Assembly: GCA_033060915.1 (NCBI GenBank)
Contig: CM065378.1
Location: 17,271,501 to 17,335,500 of the forward strand
DNA length: 64,000 nt
Source of the DNA: Euryodendron excelsum
Taxonomy: Eukaryota; Streptophyta; Magnoliopsida; Ericales; Pentaphylacaceae
Direction: 5' to 3'
Part shown: positions 11,482 to 21,916 of the stretch, one piece after another
How positions within the stretch are numbered: position 1 is the first letter of the stretch
Layout of the letters: each line of letters opens with the position of its first letter
The notes under the pieces: generated by a model
Told to the model about the DNA's origin: nothing
The model's input: the letters and a program-made list of their open reading frames with translations, nothing else
Databases searched by the model: none
Made by a program: the position numbers and the translations under genes

Positions 11482-11869
11482 GTTTTCAGGATCAAGCGCT
11501 TACCACTGCACCAAAAGCAATTGCTGTTAGTCAAGGCGTAACTTTATTTCCTTATACCTTCACAGCAGCCAGCGCCACGTCACGACTGCACGCATGCGGC
11601 AGGATGCTGGACTTGGCCCTCCAGGCCTCCGCCCAACAATCCCCCCCCCAGCACCTGCTCGCAAGCAGTCTGCCATCCAGGGGAGTCGAACCCGTGACCT
11701 GCTCTGATACCAGTTTTCAGGATCAAGCGCTTACCACTGCACCAAAAACAATTGCTGTTAGTCAAGGCGCAACTTTATTTCCTTATACCTTCACAGCAGC
11801 CAGCGCCACGTCTCGACTGCACGCATGCGGCAGGATGCTGGACTTGGCCCTCCAGGCCTCCGCCCAACA
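11482..11869 (-). mobile_element. TRIM-like miniature LTR element (157-74-157 bp)
   Basis: Two direct repeats, 11482-11638 and 11713-11869, are each 157 bp and differ at only about three positions by eye. Read on the minus strand, each begins TGTTGGGCGGAGGCC. The 74-bp interior (11639-11712) opens with TGGTATCAGAGC, the perfect initiator-Met tRNA primer binding site used by many plant LTR elements, directly after the upstream LTR. It closes with a G-rich polypurine tract (GCTGGGGGGGGGAT) directly before the downstream LTR. There is no coding capacity. Size and layout match terminal-repeat retrotransposons in miniature. The LTR 3' end reads ...CCTGAAAAC rather than a clean CA. No target duplication flanks it on its own. 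Confidence 0.8.
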
Positions 11870-12310
11870 GACCAATGAAGGTCATAAAAACCAAGTGTAA
11901 AAACTTGGTCTTGTCCAAATTGAGTAGGTCGACCAATGAAGGTCACAAAAAATCAAGTGTAAAAACTTGGTTCTAAACCATTTATGGTCAAGTTGACCAA
12001 TAAAGGTCATAAAAATCAAATGTAAAAACTTAGTCCTGTCCAAGTTGGGTAGGTCGGCCAATTAAGGTCACAAAAAATCAAGTGTAAAAACTTGATCCTG
12101 GACCATTTATGACCAGGTCGACCAATGAAGGTCATAAAAACCAAGCGTAAAAACTTGGTCCTATCCAAGTTGGGCAGGTCGGCCAATGAAGGTCATAAAA
12201 AAACCAAGCATAACAACTTGGTCCTGTCCAAGTTGGGCAGGTCAGCCAATGAAGGTCACAAAAAACCAAGAATAAAAAACTTGATCTTGTCTATGTTCGG
12301 TTGGTCGGCT
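11870..12310. repeat. Tandem repeat array, right part (about seven ~62-bp units)
   Basis: Continuation of the 9169-9708 array after the composite insertion. The first four units here (about 11875-12135) match the block at about 9345-9605 more closely than their neighbours, so a block of about six units, some 370 bp, appears to have been duplicated before the insertion. The array fades out near 12310 into unique sequence. Confidence 0.88.
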
Positions 12311-13317
12311 AAATGAAGGCCACAGCTTTTCTAAATAAGCTTATAACCAAGACCCGCCTTGATCCTTCCTAAGTGAAGAAGGTCGGCAGACAACATCCAT
12401 AAAAACTAAAGAATCAAAAGATAAATATCTTGACTTAGCTCGACCCAAGTCCGGTAGGTTGGCCAAGTGAGGGGCCACAATTTACGAATTGAGGCATTTA
12501 TTTTCTTCGCTAATACTAATTTTTTGCCTAAGTTTGGCAGCTCGGTGGGCAAATAACAGGTTTTTATTTTCCTAACTTATCTAGAAAGTTTTATCTTTGG
12601 CAAGTTAGCCCAGCAATGGTCAGAAAACTTGTTTACAGTATAAAATTGACTATCTGTGAAAGAAGTACTCATAACACAGAAAAGTATTTATGCAGAAGAT
12701 AACAAATGGGAAAAACTGTTTATTTATAAAATATGAAGCTTACAATTGTGTTTCATAAAAGAAAAAGAAAAAAAAGCAAAGTAAAAAGTCCTAAGGCAAC
12801 TCGGTAGTGGGAGGCTCGGCGAAGGGTAGATCAGACGAAGGTAACTTGGCAAATGGAGGCTCGACGAGGGGTAGATCAGCTGGAGGCAGCTCAGCAGAAT
12901 TGCCTTTATTAACTACCTCGGCTTTAGGGACAGTGTTCGCCCTTCCACCTCAAGTGTTTCCATTAGCTTCGTCCTCACACTCCAATTCAGCATCAGCCCA
13001 AACGGGTATCTCCGTCCAAAGGGGGAAAGATTTGTCCAGCTTTAACTTTCTTGGAGCCGACGTCCAGCCACCTTGAAAGGCACCCTCAGCAATGCTCTTC
13101 ACCTGGATCTCATAATGATCTCCGGTGTCTTCAAAAGCCTTGATGTACTGAGCCTCACCATTTTCTTCAGCCCTTCCACCTCTAGTAGAGATTCAGCCAG
13201 AACCACTTTCGCTTTGGATGCTGACTTCTCAATCTCGGCTAGCCTAGCTTTCAGATCGGCAGCCTCAGCCTTGGTTTCATCAAAGTCTTTTTCCTTCTAT
13301 TTGTAGCAGGCTTGCGT
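12311..13317 (-). other. 3' non-coding part of the gypsy element, degenerate end of the antisense ORF
   Basis: Sequence between the tandem array and the clear antisense ORF. The first half is AT-rich without structure. From about 12800 to 13300 the minus strand has GC-richer, broken coding character (Ala/Glu/Lys-rich stretches), consistent with the decayed C-terminal part of the antisense ORF. No intact frame or domain is visible. Confidence 0.5.
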
Positions 13318-14970
13318 TTATGCTAGAAGGACCTGCTGATCCTGAAATGCCTTGTGGAAACCCCTTGCCTCACGATCTCTCGTACGGAAATTACGCTTCA
13401 ACTGTTCATGGTTCTGCAGCAGGTTGTCATACCTATCTTGTAGAGTATAGAATCGATGCAAGATCTCCAGGCTTTGGATCACTCCTTGTGTAGGACAAAG
13501 AACAACAAAACTCAAATGGAAAACTCAGCAGAAGATTTGAATCAGAAAGACAAGCGAGAAAGATTTCTTACCACCATCGACGAATGGACGACGCCTGCTA
13601 GCAGATCCCCATTATCATTTTCACTTAACTCCTTGACATCTTCAGGTGACACTATGGCCTGAAGAGCCCCAACAGCCACACCGACACAGTTGATGATCGA
13701 ATCCTGGATGGTCATGGCCTGACCAACAACCTTCGGCCAAGCCACGAACTCCTTGGGTATCGGTTGCTCTACCTTGCCTTTGCCCTTGGGATTAGTTTCC
13801 ATCGACACAGATACGGAAGTAGCAAACTTTACTGTCTTCGCCTGAGCGGCCTTCTTCTCGGTAGTCTTTACCAGCCTCCTTTTCTTTGCTCCTTCCTGAG
13901 GTACTGGAGCTTCAACTAGTTTAACCACCTTGGGAGTGGTAGGAGCTCTGGTGCCGGAGTGCACAGCGGGAGGAGAAATATTGGCATCACTAGCATAAAC
14001 ATTGGTGGCGATAGAGGATGAAGCCACCTCTCTTCTTAGAAACTCTTCCTCCCAGTGCCAGTAACAGATCTCGCACCTTGGGAGCCATGTCACCTTCACT
14101 AACGGTAGCTAGGGGGACGGCGGCAAAAGCGGTAGGGAGCAGGGGTAGCAATGCCAAGTACTCGCCAATCTCGTGCAGATCTTCCTCTGGCTTTTGCGCG
14201 GTAAGAACCAGGCTAGCAACTCTGTGTATCACCGTAAAAGATTGGTATCGAATTGGGTATCCTGGCAAGACATGAGTAGCTCGCGTAATCCTAGCTAATG
14301 CTCCTTCACCCTTATATGCCCAGGCGACGCTTAAAGCATTCAGGTCAACTCCCAGGAGTTCAGTCTCCTTGTCCCTGATACCAAAATTTGATGCAAAGAA
14401 GAAATAAAAGGGTGACAAGTCATAAATAGACGAAATTTCAGATAAATAAGAGAAAAAGTTTGTACCAGATTGGGGAAAAGGTGATTGACCTATTTTCTGC
14501 GAGACCCTAGTGCATCGAGCTGGTGGGGTTAAGTCCACTGGGATATCCCTAAACTCCCAAGGACCACTCACCCTAAATATAATGTTGCCAATCCCCTTTC
14601 CTGAGCTTGGAAGAAATTGAACCAACCCTCTGGGGCCAGCCTTGGCCCTAAAATAGTATCTATGGTGGTCTGACCGGACACTGTTCACCTCTACTACCGA
14701 GTAGTAGTAATCGAACTTGTAAAGCCCTAGGTTCAGACCTAACCGTCTATTCAACTTAACCACCCCCATCACTATCTTATAGCTATTTGGTGCGAGCTGG
14801 ATTGGAGCATTTCGTAATGGTTGAGGACTTCAGTCAGAAACGGGCGAATAGGAAAGCGGAGTCCTCCCTCCACAATGGCAACGAAAGGGAAGGGAGTCCC
14901 CTCCTTAGTCACTACCTAACCATCGTCCTTAGGACCGATCAACCTAATATCTACACTCGTCGGAAAATCA
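13318..14970 (-). pseudogene. Antisense accessory ORF of Tat-type element, resembling the 'putative gypsy type transposon' domain
   Basis: Encoded opposite to gag-pol. At about 14790-14930 the minus strand reads FPFVAIVEGGLRFPIRPFLTEVLNHYE, then two stops (TAG, TGA). The long open frame 13990-14772 follows: VKLNRRLGLNLGLYKFDYYYSV, HRYYFRAKAGPRGLVQFLPSS, FRVSGPWEF. The pattern 'FRFPxHPF...L, hydrophobic block, YYFRAR...GL..S, F.VSG.W' is that of the plant domain named putative gypsy type transposon (Transposase_28 in Pfam), recalled from family knowledge rather than searched. A frame change near 14000-14100 leads to a Lys/Ala-rich stretch (13542-14099), and a Gln/Arg-rich coiled-coil-like piece lies at 13318-13515. 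Function is unknown. Antisense ORFs at this location are typical of the lineage. Broken here. Confidence 0.72.
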
Positions 14971-15331
14971 TGTCGGGCTTTAAATGCAGCAATGCTATCA
15001 GAAGAATTAAGCATACTCATAAGGTGCGAACCCATTATGGATCGAGGACGAAGAATCCTAGGGTTTTCTCACCAGAAAAGCGAAAAAGGAATAAGGAAAG
15101 AGAAAAAACTTACATAATGGTAATCTTCACGAAAGAGACAGATGCAAAATGTGGGATTGTTCTGCGCTCAATGGTTGGCCAAAACACCTTTCGTTTACAA
15201 AGAATGTCAAAACGGCAACAGCAGGTTCAGATTACTCAACGGTCACGTCTCATTAAAAGTCTTTCGACAGTTGACGTCACACAACCAAACGGCTGTAAAT
15301 CACCAGCCCCAGTCCCCTACCAAAGGACACT

Positions 15332-15343
15332 AAGGCTGGGGGG
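15332..15343 (+). other. Polypurine tract before the 3' LTR
   Basis: AAGGCTGGGGGG followed by TAAT and then the TGTGGG start of the 3' LTR at 15348. This is the position and composition expected for the plus-strand primer of reverse transcription. Confidence 0.8.
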
Positions 15344-15347
15344 TAAT

Positions 15348-15946
15348 TGTGGGTCAAATAAACATTAGCTTAGTCCACCAGGGTAAGCCCAACAAAGATT
15401 AAACAGCCTACTTTAGCTGAGAATAGCCCAGACATCATTATAAATCAGTCCCATGTAGCCGAGAGCAATCCAACTTGCAAGACTTATAAAGCCCAAAGTA
15501 TTGGGGCACCCATGAGAGATATCAGAGTATTTAATGCAGAACAGACCCATAGTTAATGCGGAGGAGATGTACCACGCGATTGCCTAGCTCACGTCCGGTC
15601 AGTCGAACTCGAGTGTGACAATAAAAGTGAGTTTCTGTCCGATCAGCTAACTCTAGCCTGCATGAGCCTATGAGTTAAGTCATGATTACCGGAATATGTT
15701 TAACAAAGAGCACTACACTATAAACACTAAAACCTCAAGAAGCAAGATATGAACAATAGAATTTTCAAGCATACACTGCCTTTATTCATTTCATTCTCAA
15801 TTAAGATTGCTAACTTAATCGTCGGAGTGTGATCAGCTCAAAGAGAGTCGACCCATTCTAATTTCTCTATCCCTTTTGCAGCAAATTATCGCTTATTAAT
15901 ATTGGTTCGAGTGATCGGTCGGGCCTTTCCAAAAATCCCACTTATA
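15348..15946 (+). repeat. 3' LTR of the gypsy element
   Basis: About 599 bp, alignable with 2601-3219 from TGTGGGTCAAATAAACATTA to ...AAAAATCCCACTTATA. The last dinucleotide is TA rather than CA. Scattered substitutions, with by eye about one position in eight differing in the first 200 bp, show that the insertion is old. No duplicate of the left flank follows. Confidence 0.88.
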
Positions 15947-17033
15947 CCTATAATCGGCAAGCTCCTTCTGATCTTAGACACAGTACATAATCTTGAAGCA
16001 CCATCGCGAACGATACTACAAGCCTGTTGGTTATATAAAGGTAAAAAAAAAAAAACATATAAAACCTATCGTCCCTTATTTTACTAAGGGGATCATTTTA
16101 ATATGAAAATAGAGTAAGGCTATGCTAACAGTAAAATTGTCAAACAAAATAAATACATATACAAAATAACGGGACTACTTTTAATGCTTTGTTTTTTTTT
16201 TTGTCTTTTTTATTAAAAATTCGGGTACCAAACGAAATGTAAGAGATTTATTCTTCAAGGACAAATTTTAAGTACTATGAATTACTGCTCTTAAAATTTA
16301 ATCATAGTGTGGAATTCTAGAGGATAAAGAACATTACAAAATTAGTATTCCAAAAACATGACTACTATCTATCGGATGAAAAATATTATTCTGAAAAAAA
16401 AATTTATGCAAAATTTACATACAAAATGATGTAACCATGATAATTTTATCATTAGAAGTTATTATGGTTGATATTTGTTTCGAAATAAAAGACTCTTATT
16501 AAAACATGTCATTTTATTTAGATGTTTGGTATAAATTTTTTGTTTGTATAGTATTATTTTTTTCGGATATTTTTTCAATTTGAAAGTGTCATCTAATAAA
16601 AAAGCAGACAAGGATAACTCCAAAAAGTGAAACCAATCCAAATAATAAACAAAAAATCGTAGACAATACAGAACGATAACTCCAGAACCCTAGTGTCAAT
16701 GTATAATTCCTGAGCATGCATGCCCAAAAACACCTGTTTACTGTCAAGCCCGTTGACAAACACCAGACGTTTTGGAAGTATTGCAACGTATAGATGGTTT
16801 TTGAGGTCAATATATTTATTCAAAATCCATTCTCCACTTGGGCCATCTGTTACTAGAATCTGCAGCATATAAGATCAAGCATCCACACGCAGGCATAGGA
16901 AACAATCTTTGTCTCGTTGTAATTGCTAAATCAGGTTGAAAAATAAAGAAGTCAACACAACAAAATATCGTACTAGTCGGTTCAATCTTGGGACTACATG
17001 AACAAATTCAAGTTTCTGTAAGAGAAGTTGCTC
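15947..17033. other. Spacer between gypsy element and PUX10-like gene
   Basis: AT-rich. Short minus-strand frames at 16589-16868 encode a hydrophobic stretch with no recognised family. This may simply be the 3' untranslated region or downstream DNA of the UBX gene. No repeat or RNA gene could be supported. Confidence 0.4.
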
Positions 17034-18860
17034 TCATGAGTTCAGCTCCACAAAAAGGCTGGCCTGTGGATGTAATCCTGCCTCTTTCAAGGACAAAGAG
17101 AGCTTCTCTAGGCCATAGACGACACGAGGAAAATTGGAGACAAGGCTGTAACTCTCAACTTCTAAGCAACCCAAAGAATCAACATAGTCATACAGAGACT
17201 GGATCGTTGCAGTACTATGGAACATCCTTCCCTTGCGCTCTCCAGTTGGGAACCGCACCAAAACCTAAATGGTCCAGAGCATCACAAATAGCTGTGTCAA
17301 TCGAAAGAAATTTAATTTCTATCCTATGGAAGGGGAGAAAAGGAAATTGAAGAGCCTATCCATGCAGTGCAACTGTTTAAGATTCTGATTCATTCTGTGA
17401 AGTTTCCCAAACCCAGTGTCTAATTCCATGCATGAATTTAAGATGCTTGCATAATTATTTACTTATTCATTTTCTCATGAGTAAGATGCTTGCATAATGC
17501 ATATGCCTTTAGAAATCCAAATGTAAAGTTAACCATTCTGCGACGTGTGACATGATTCTAATAGTTCAAAAATTGATGACAAGTACAAAACATGTAATTA
17601 CAAATGAAAAGGAGCATTACTTGGGTGACATCAGGTCCCTTTTCAGGCTCAGCTCCCAGTGACAGGGCCTTCTCCTGCCGCATCCTAGCTAATGCAGCTT
17701 CCTTCTCAGCAGCTTCACGTGCTTCTCTTTCACGAGCCTCTTCTTCTTCCTTCCGCTTCCTCTCAGCTTCAGCAGCTTCCCTTGCTAGCCGTTCTTGCTC
17801 TTCTTTTCTCTGGCGTTCCCTAGCCTGATAGGTAATGAAACCTCATCAAGACCATTTGGAATATTTTGAAAATATTTGTTTATAAAACACAAGCTTGGGT
17901 TCTTAGAAAAGGAGAAGGAAAAGACCAAATTGAAAAAGGAAACATACCTGATCAGCTTCAAGTGCTGCTCGATAAGCAGCATCCTGTTCCTCCCTCAAAC
18001 GCATGTTGTTTCTTCGTTCTTCTGCATCAAGCCTCGCAGCAACAAGAACAGGGGCACTTTCTTCAAGCACTCTCTGCAATATTGTCAGCATCTCCTCAGG
18101 AGATTTGGGCCCCTCAGCCTGCAAGATCAGATGAAGAGGATGATTAATAAAAACAACTTTTTTCAGCCTTCAAGATGATATCTAAAGCAAGCTTGAGGTC
18201 ATACTGTTATCTGTGTGTGTATTAACACATTAAAGAGAAGGTCAATTTAGTGGGAAAGTCATCGTACTATACAACAATGAATTGACTAAAAACAGAACAA
18301 AATCTGGCCTGCTTACAATGGCAAAATACTTCATGCTTTCTGTTTAGGATGTGGCTTTCTAGAATTCTTCATAGACAGCAAGATACAAACTAAACCGAGT
18401 GATATTTACGTAGTTACGGGTAAATACAAAGAATCTACAAAAATATTTAGCAGCCAGGAAAAGTTTAGGGGAAAAAACAGTAGAATAATTGATGAGAGGG
18501 CAAACATCAGCACAGTTCAACACAGATCTGACATTCCCAAGCTGCCCCCCTGACATGCTTATGAAGCCAGGAACAAGGCAAACACCTAAACCCCTATTAA
18601 AGATTGATCAAGAAAATGTTGGCCTCAACTCACAGTCAGGCCCACAATAAGACAACATAACACCACATATCTCTCACCGTAGCTACCTTGTTTGTATAAG
18701 AGGATGATCATCCACTCTTAAAGCAGAATTAAAAGCTTCTCACAAACCATAGCATTTATGCCAGAAAATAAGTATGAACTCATAATAATTACTTAAGCAT
18801 GAAATGCTTGATGTTACTTATCAAATTTAGAGGAAAATAATAGCTTCAGCTGTTGTGTTT

Positions 18861-18900
<40 letters not shown>

Positions 18901-19692
18901 AGAGAGGATCTGGACAATAAGCCCAACGCAACAAACTTAAGGGGTATCGTATAATAGCACATATCTTTCTCAACAATCTATGTCTAAAATTGATGCACAA
19001 CGATGGAGGGGTGAAGCATTTTGTGAGATTCACCCATTCTGTTTATTTTGAGAGTAAGAAATACTTGCAAGAGGCAAGCAGGAAGAGGGAAGACAAGATA
19101 TTAAAAAGGGAGAGAGAGAGAGAGCGCAAAGCTCTTAAATATTTCAACTTTTATTCATGCTCTAAGACGTAATATGTTTTCCCCTGAAAGGCCATTCTAA
19201 ATGCTACAAAACCTAATGACAAATAATTACCAGAAAAACTATCGGACACAATATGGTAACAACTTAAGCAACAGAATCATCTCTCATCAACCATAGAGCT
19301 TGGGGCACTGGAATTCTAAGCCATGCACACATGAAGAATGGTTTTGTCCAAGAGAACTATATTTAGATGCCAACAACTTATACTTGAATCACTTATTTTC
19401 GTCTTAATCCCATTCTTGATATTAGGTAATAAATAATACATCAGTGCAAAGAGCAACCACCGTATCTTTATCTTCTCCACGACAAACAAGGCATGCCTAG
19501 CGCTTCTATGCACCAACAGAATTACGGTACCCTAAAAGCACATGCAGGGTTATGAGGTTATGCATATATAAGCCAATTGAAAGCCTTTAATAACTTTGGC
19601 TGGTTTTCTTGGGGAAGTCTCATTGAAGACTTATTGAGAGACAAAGAACTGGACTGGATGTTATCAAAACCTATATGTATGTGTGTGTATAC

Positions 19693-19730
<38 letters not shown>

Positions 19731-21137
19731 ATAAAACAAGTAATGGCATTTACCTGGACATGTTCAACAAAATGAAATTGTAATCATCATTGTGCTACTT
19801 CATAAAAGAATATGAAATATAGCTAGGAGTCGCATAATACAATGCTAAAATATACAGAAAAACCAAAATCATTCACTGCCCCATGCTCATCAACAAAAAA
19901 TTCCACATGGCTCTACGTCTAATGTTGAAAAAAAATGAATCATTGAATGTTCTTATGCTAAAGACATGAAACTCTAGGTTGGTCCAACAAACTTCCATAT
20001 TAACAGAAAAGGGAAACTCCCTTGGTGCTTTTTTAATTTTAATACAATCCCTTACTTAACAAAAAATAAAAGATTTGCAGAAAAGGGAGACTCCAACCTT
20101 GTCACTGGAATGTTCTGGTTTGCGATTCTACAAAAGCAATTCGACATCAATTGTCTAAAAATAAATAAACCATCATATGTCTTTGTGTTCCACAGAAGAC
20201 ACAAGTATGTTCCAACAATATCATTATCAACAGGAAAGAAGACTCCAAGTTCTTGACTTAAACGAAGAGAAAATGCTAAAAAAAAATGGTCTGAAACTAA
20301 GATTGATACCTGCTGAAGAAGGGCAATCCTCTGATTCGTCGCAGCCATAACCACAGCACAAAATGGAAACCGCGAGGCCTTCAAGCTGTTACTCATCTTG
20401 AAACCCTCGCTAGCACGTATACTCCCTCCCCAGGCAACAAAATTCTCATTGACAAATGCTGCCAAGGCCTCAGAACACAGAGTCCTCTCGCAAAACAAAG
20501 GCGTATCCGGATGGTCAGGTGAATGCAAGTACACAAACAACAGCTTATACGCGTGCCGAGACCGCTGCAAAGCATCCATAAACCCCTCGGCAACAAAATT
20601 CGGACGAGTCGTACCATAATCCCTCTCGAAATTAGCCACAAAATCCATCGCCTCCGATGCAGCGGCGGATACGGAAACCAATGGAGACGAGGAGTCACCA
20701 TTACGGCTCGAATTCAGCCCAATCATGCTCAAAGAATACGAGAGGACACCACCGGCGGCCCACATGCCCAGCCCAATTGCACCAGAAATCAACCCTAGAC
20801 TACCAGAAATGATGGAAAACGGCAAAGTAATGAGCTTCCAAGCCAAACCGGGAGGTGCAGCACCGCGGGCGACTAGTCCTGATCCTTCTAGTGCTTGATG
20901 CGAATCTGTATTAGAATGGCCGCTGCTTCCGACGTCGCCGACGACGGCAGCGGCGGTTGTGGTGGTGGTGGTGGTGGAGGCAGAGGGGGAGGGGTTGTCG
21001 GAGTTTGGGGCGGTGAAACTAGAGATCGCCAGTTCAAGGTCCCAGCCATGAGCGGCGAGGATCTCCCTGCACAAATCGGGGTCTTCGAGGCCTGTGATTG
21101 CTTGAAAATATGATAATTTGTCGGCTACATCACCCAT
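17034..21137 (-). CDS. PUX10: UBX-domain protein, PUX10/FAF2 (UBXD8)-like
   Basis: Four exons: 20310-21137, 17948-18118, 17621-17824 and 17034-17264, giving 477 residues, close to the Arabidopsis PUX10 length. Order of domains: UBA-like residues ~8-45 (ITGLEDPDLCREILAAHGWDLELAISSF); low-complexity Ser/Thr run; hydrophobic hairpin ~105-135 (GSLGLISGAIGLGMWAAGGV), which in this family targets ER and lipid droplets; thioredoxin-like UAS domain ~160-270 (LLFVYLHSPDHPDTPLFCERTLC); charged coiled coil in exons 2-3 (EERRNNMRLREEQDAAYRAA); UBX domain in exon 4 (VLVRFPTGERKGRMF, LYDYVDSLG). By family knowledge it recruits the p97/CDC48 ATPase to ubiquitinated lipid-droplet/ER proteins. All junctions keep frame with GT..AG. 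Intron 1 is about 2.2 kb. The orthology call is strong, since the first 20 residues and the hairpin are highly characteristic. Confidence 0.95.
18860..18906. repeat. (TG)n(AG)n microsatellite in PUX10 intron 1
   Basis: About 13 TG units run directly into about 10 AG units. A second GA run lies at 19695-19727 in the same intron. Both are simple repeats and likely length-variable. Confidence 0.95.
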
Positions 21138-21916
21138 ATCTCTAGTTTGTATGTATATCTACCTATCTAATATATATCTAAATTCAAAAGAAATTGTAGA
21201 GGGAAAATTTGATGGAATTAGGGTATGGAGAAGAACAAAATATGATCCGTAATCGACTCTCCTCTCTCTCTCTCTCTCAAATGTCTCGCAACAAACAGAC
21301 TCGAAAGGTCTTGTTCTGCTGGGGTTTATGGCATCGACGAGAGACGATGATTTTTAGTTGATTCCAGAAATGACCATAACTACCTCCTAAATAACGATAA
21401 CGACACCGCCAGGCGCCAGTCATTGTTTTTGCTCCCGAATCGAATAATTCGGATATGGGCCATAAAACGACAACATAGCTGCCTCAAAACGGCGTCGTGT
21501 TGGCTTGGCATCTGCAGCAACAACGACGTCGTTTTTCAGACCTCCCTCATTTCGGGGCACCGTAACGCTAGGCACGCTTTTCAAGATTCACGATGCTCTG
21601 AGCTTTTTCGAAGTTTGAAAAAATGGTTATGCCGCAGGCTTTGGCCTGAGAATTTTCTCCACTGGATATTTGAGATTGTAATTTGGATCATATTACTGTG
21701 AAAGTCCACGGAGAAAACAAACTTGGTAATATGTAATGCATAACATGTATAAATCTACTTTCATAATAGTCAATAGAACAACTTCAACTGCACCCCAAGT
21801 GCCGCACCTCATGGTGTTTTTTCTGCTAATCCTTTTCGAAAGAAAACCAACAGGAGAAAGAGAACCTTACTCAGAAATGGAAAGAAGAAAAATGGAAATT
21901 CATCCAACTTGGTAAC
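21138..21916. other. PUX10 5' flank and spacer to the ZNHIT2-like gene
   Basis: A (CT) run at about 21260-21280 lies in the likely 5' leader of the minus-strand UBX gene. GC-richer sequence with ACGACGTCG-like steps at about 21480-21540 may be promoter. No ORF with family resemblance is present. Confidence 0.4.

Larger units (their letters stand above)
9709..11869 (+). mobile_element. Composite LTR-type insertion nested in the gypsy repeat array, TSD GACCA
   Basis: Bounded by TGTTGGCCCAAGTAGGCAAC on the left and ...CCGCCCAACA on the right, i.e. TG...CA ends. It is flanked by GACCA at 9704-9708 and 11870-11874, and removing the insert plus one GACCA restores an uninterrupted repeat unit. The left 1.77 kb has the look of a long plant LTR: AAGAGGGGGGGTGAATTGGG near the start, a TTTATAGAGGTTCGGCC motif near 9930, a TATA-like CTCATATATATAGG near 10350, and a GTTATCATCAAAATCAAGG...GACTCAACA end-like motif at about 11448-11476. 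No protein domain is recognised. The right 388 bp is a TRIM-like element on the opposite strand, described separately. Confidence 0.82.
2601..15946 (+). mobile_element. Decayed Ty3/gypsy LTR retrotransposon, Tat-type lineage, with nested insertions
   Basis: The element is 13.3 kb, or about 11 kb once the nested insertions are removed. The order is 5' LTR, gag, protease, reverse transcriptase, RNase H, a second (archaeal-type) RNase H, integrase, tandem repeat array, antisense ORF, polypurine tract and 3' LTR. Protease-RT-RNase H-integrase order identifies Ty3/gypsy. The extra RNase H, the long 3' non-coding region with tandem repeats, and the antisense ORF are recognised traits of the Tat/Ogre/Retand group. 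Every domain carries stops or frameshifts, and the two LTRs differ at many positions plus a ~20-bp indel, so the copy is old and inactive. A foldback element at 4410 and a composite insertion at 9709 landed later. No target duplication could be recognised: the left flank is ACAAT and the right flank CCTAT. No clear primer binding site follows the 5' LTR. Confidence 0.92.

Noticed and set aside
11680..11712. tRNA gene or tRNA-derived SINE suggested by GTTCGACTCC-like T-arm on the minus strand
   Set aside because: The sequence lies between identical direct repeats with a primer site and polypurine tract in LTR-element order, and no acceptor stem or anticodon arm can be folded; TRIM explains it better.
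9169..12310. CRISPR-like array (regular repeats with spacers)
   Set aside because: Units are head-to-tail tandem repeats without unique spacers, inside a plant retrotransposon.
2596..15951. Target duplication of the large gypsy element
   Set aside because: ACAAT at left and CCTAT at right do not match; mutation of the 3' LTR end or recombination may have removed it, so none is claimed.
16589..16868. Hydrophobic minus-strand ORF as an extra membrane-protein exon
   Set aside because: The UBX gene is complete at 17034 with its normal C-terminus, and no splice join or family match exists.
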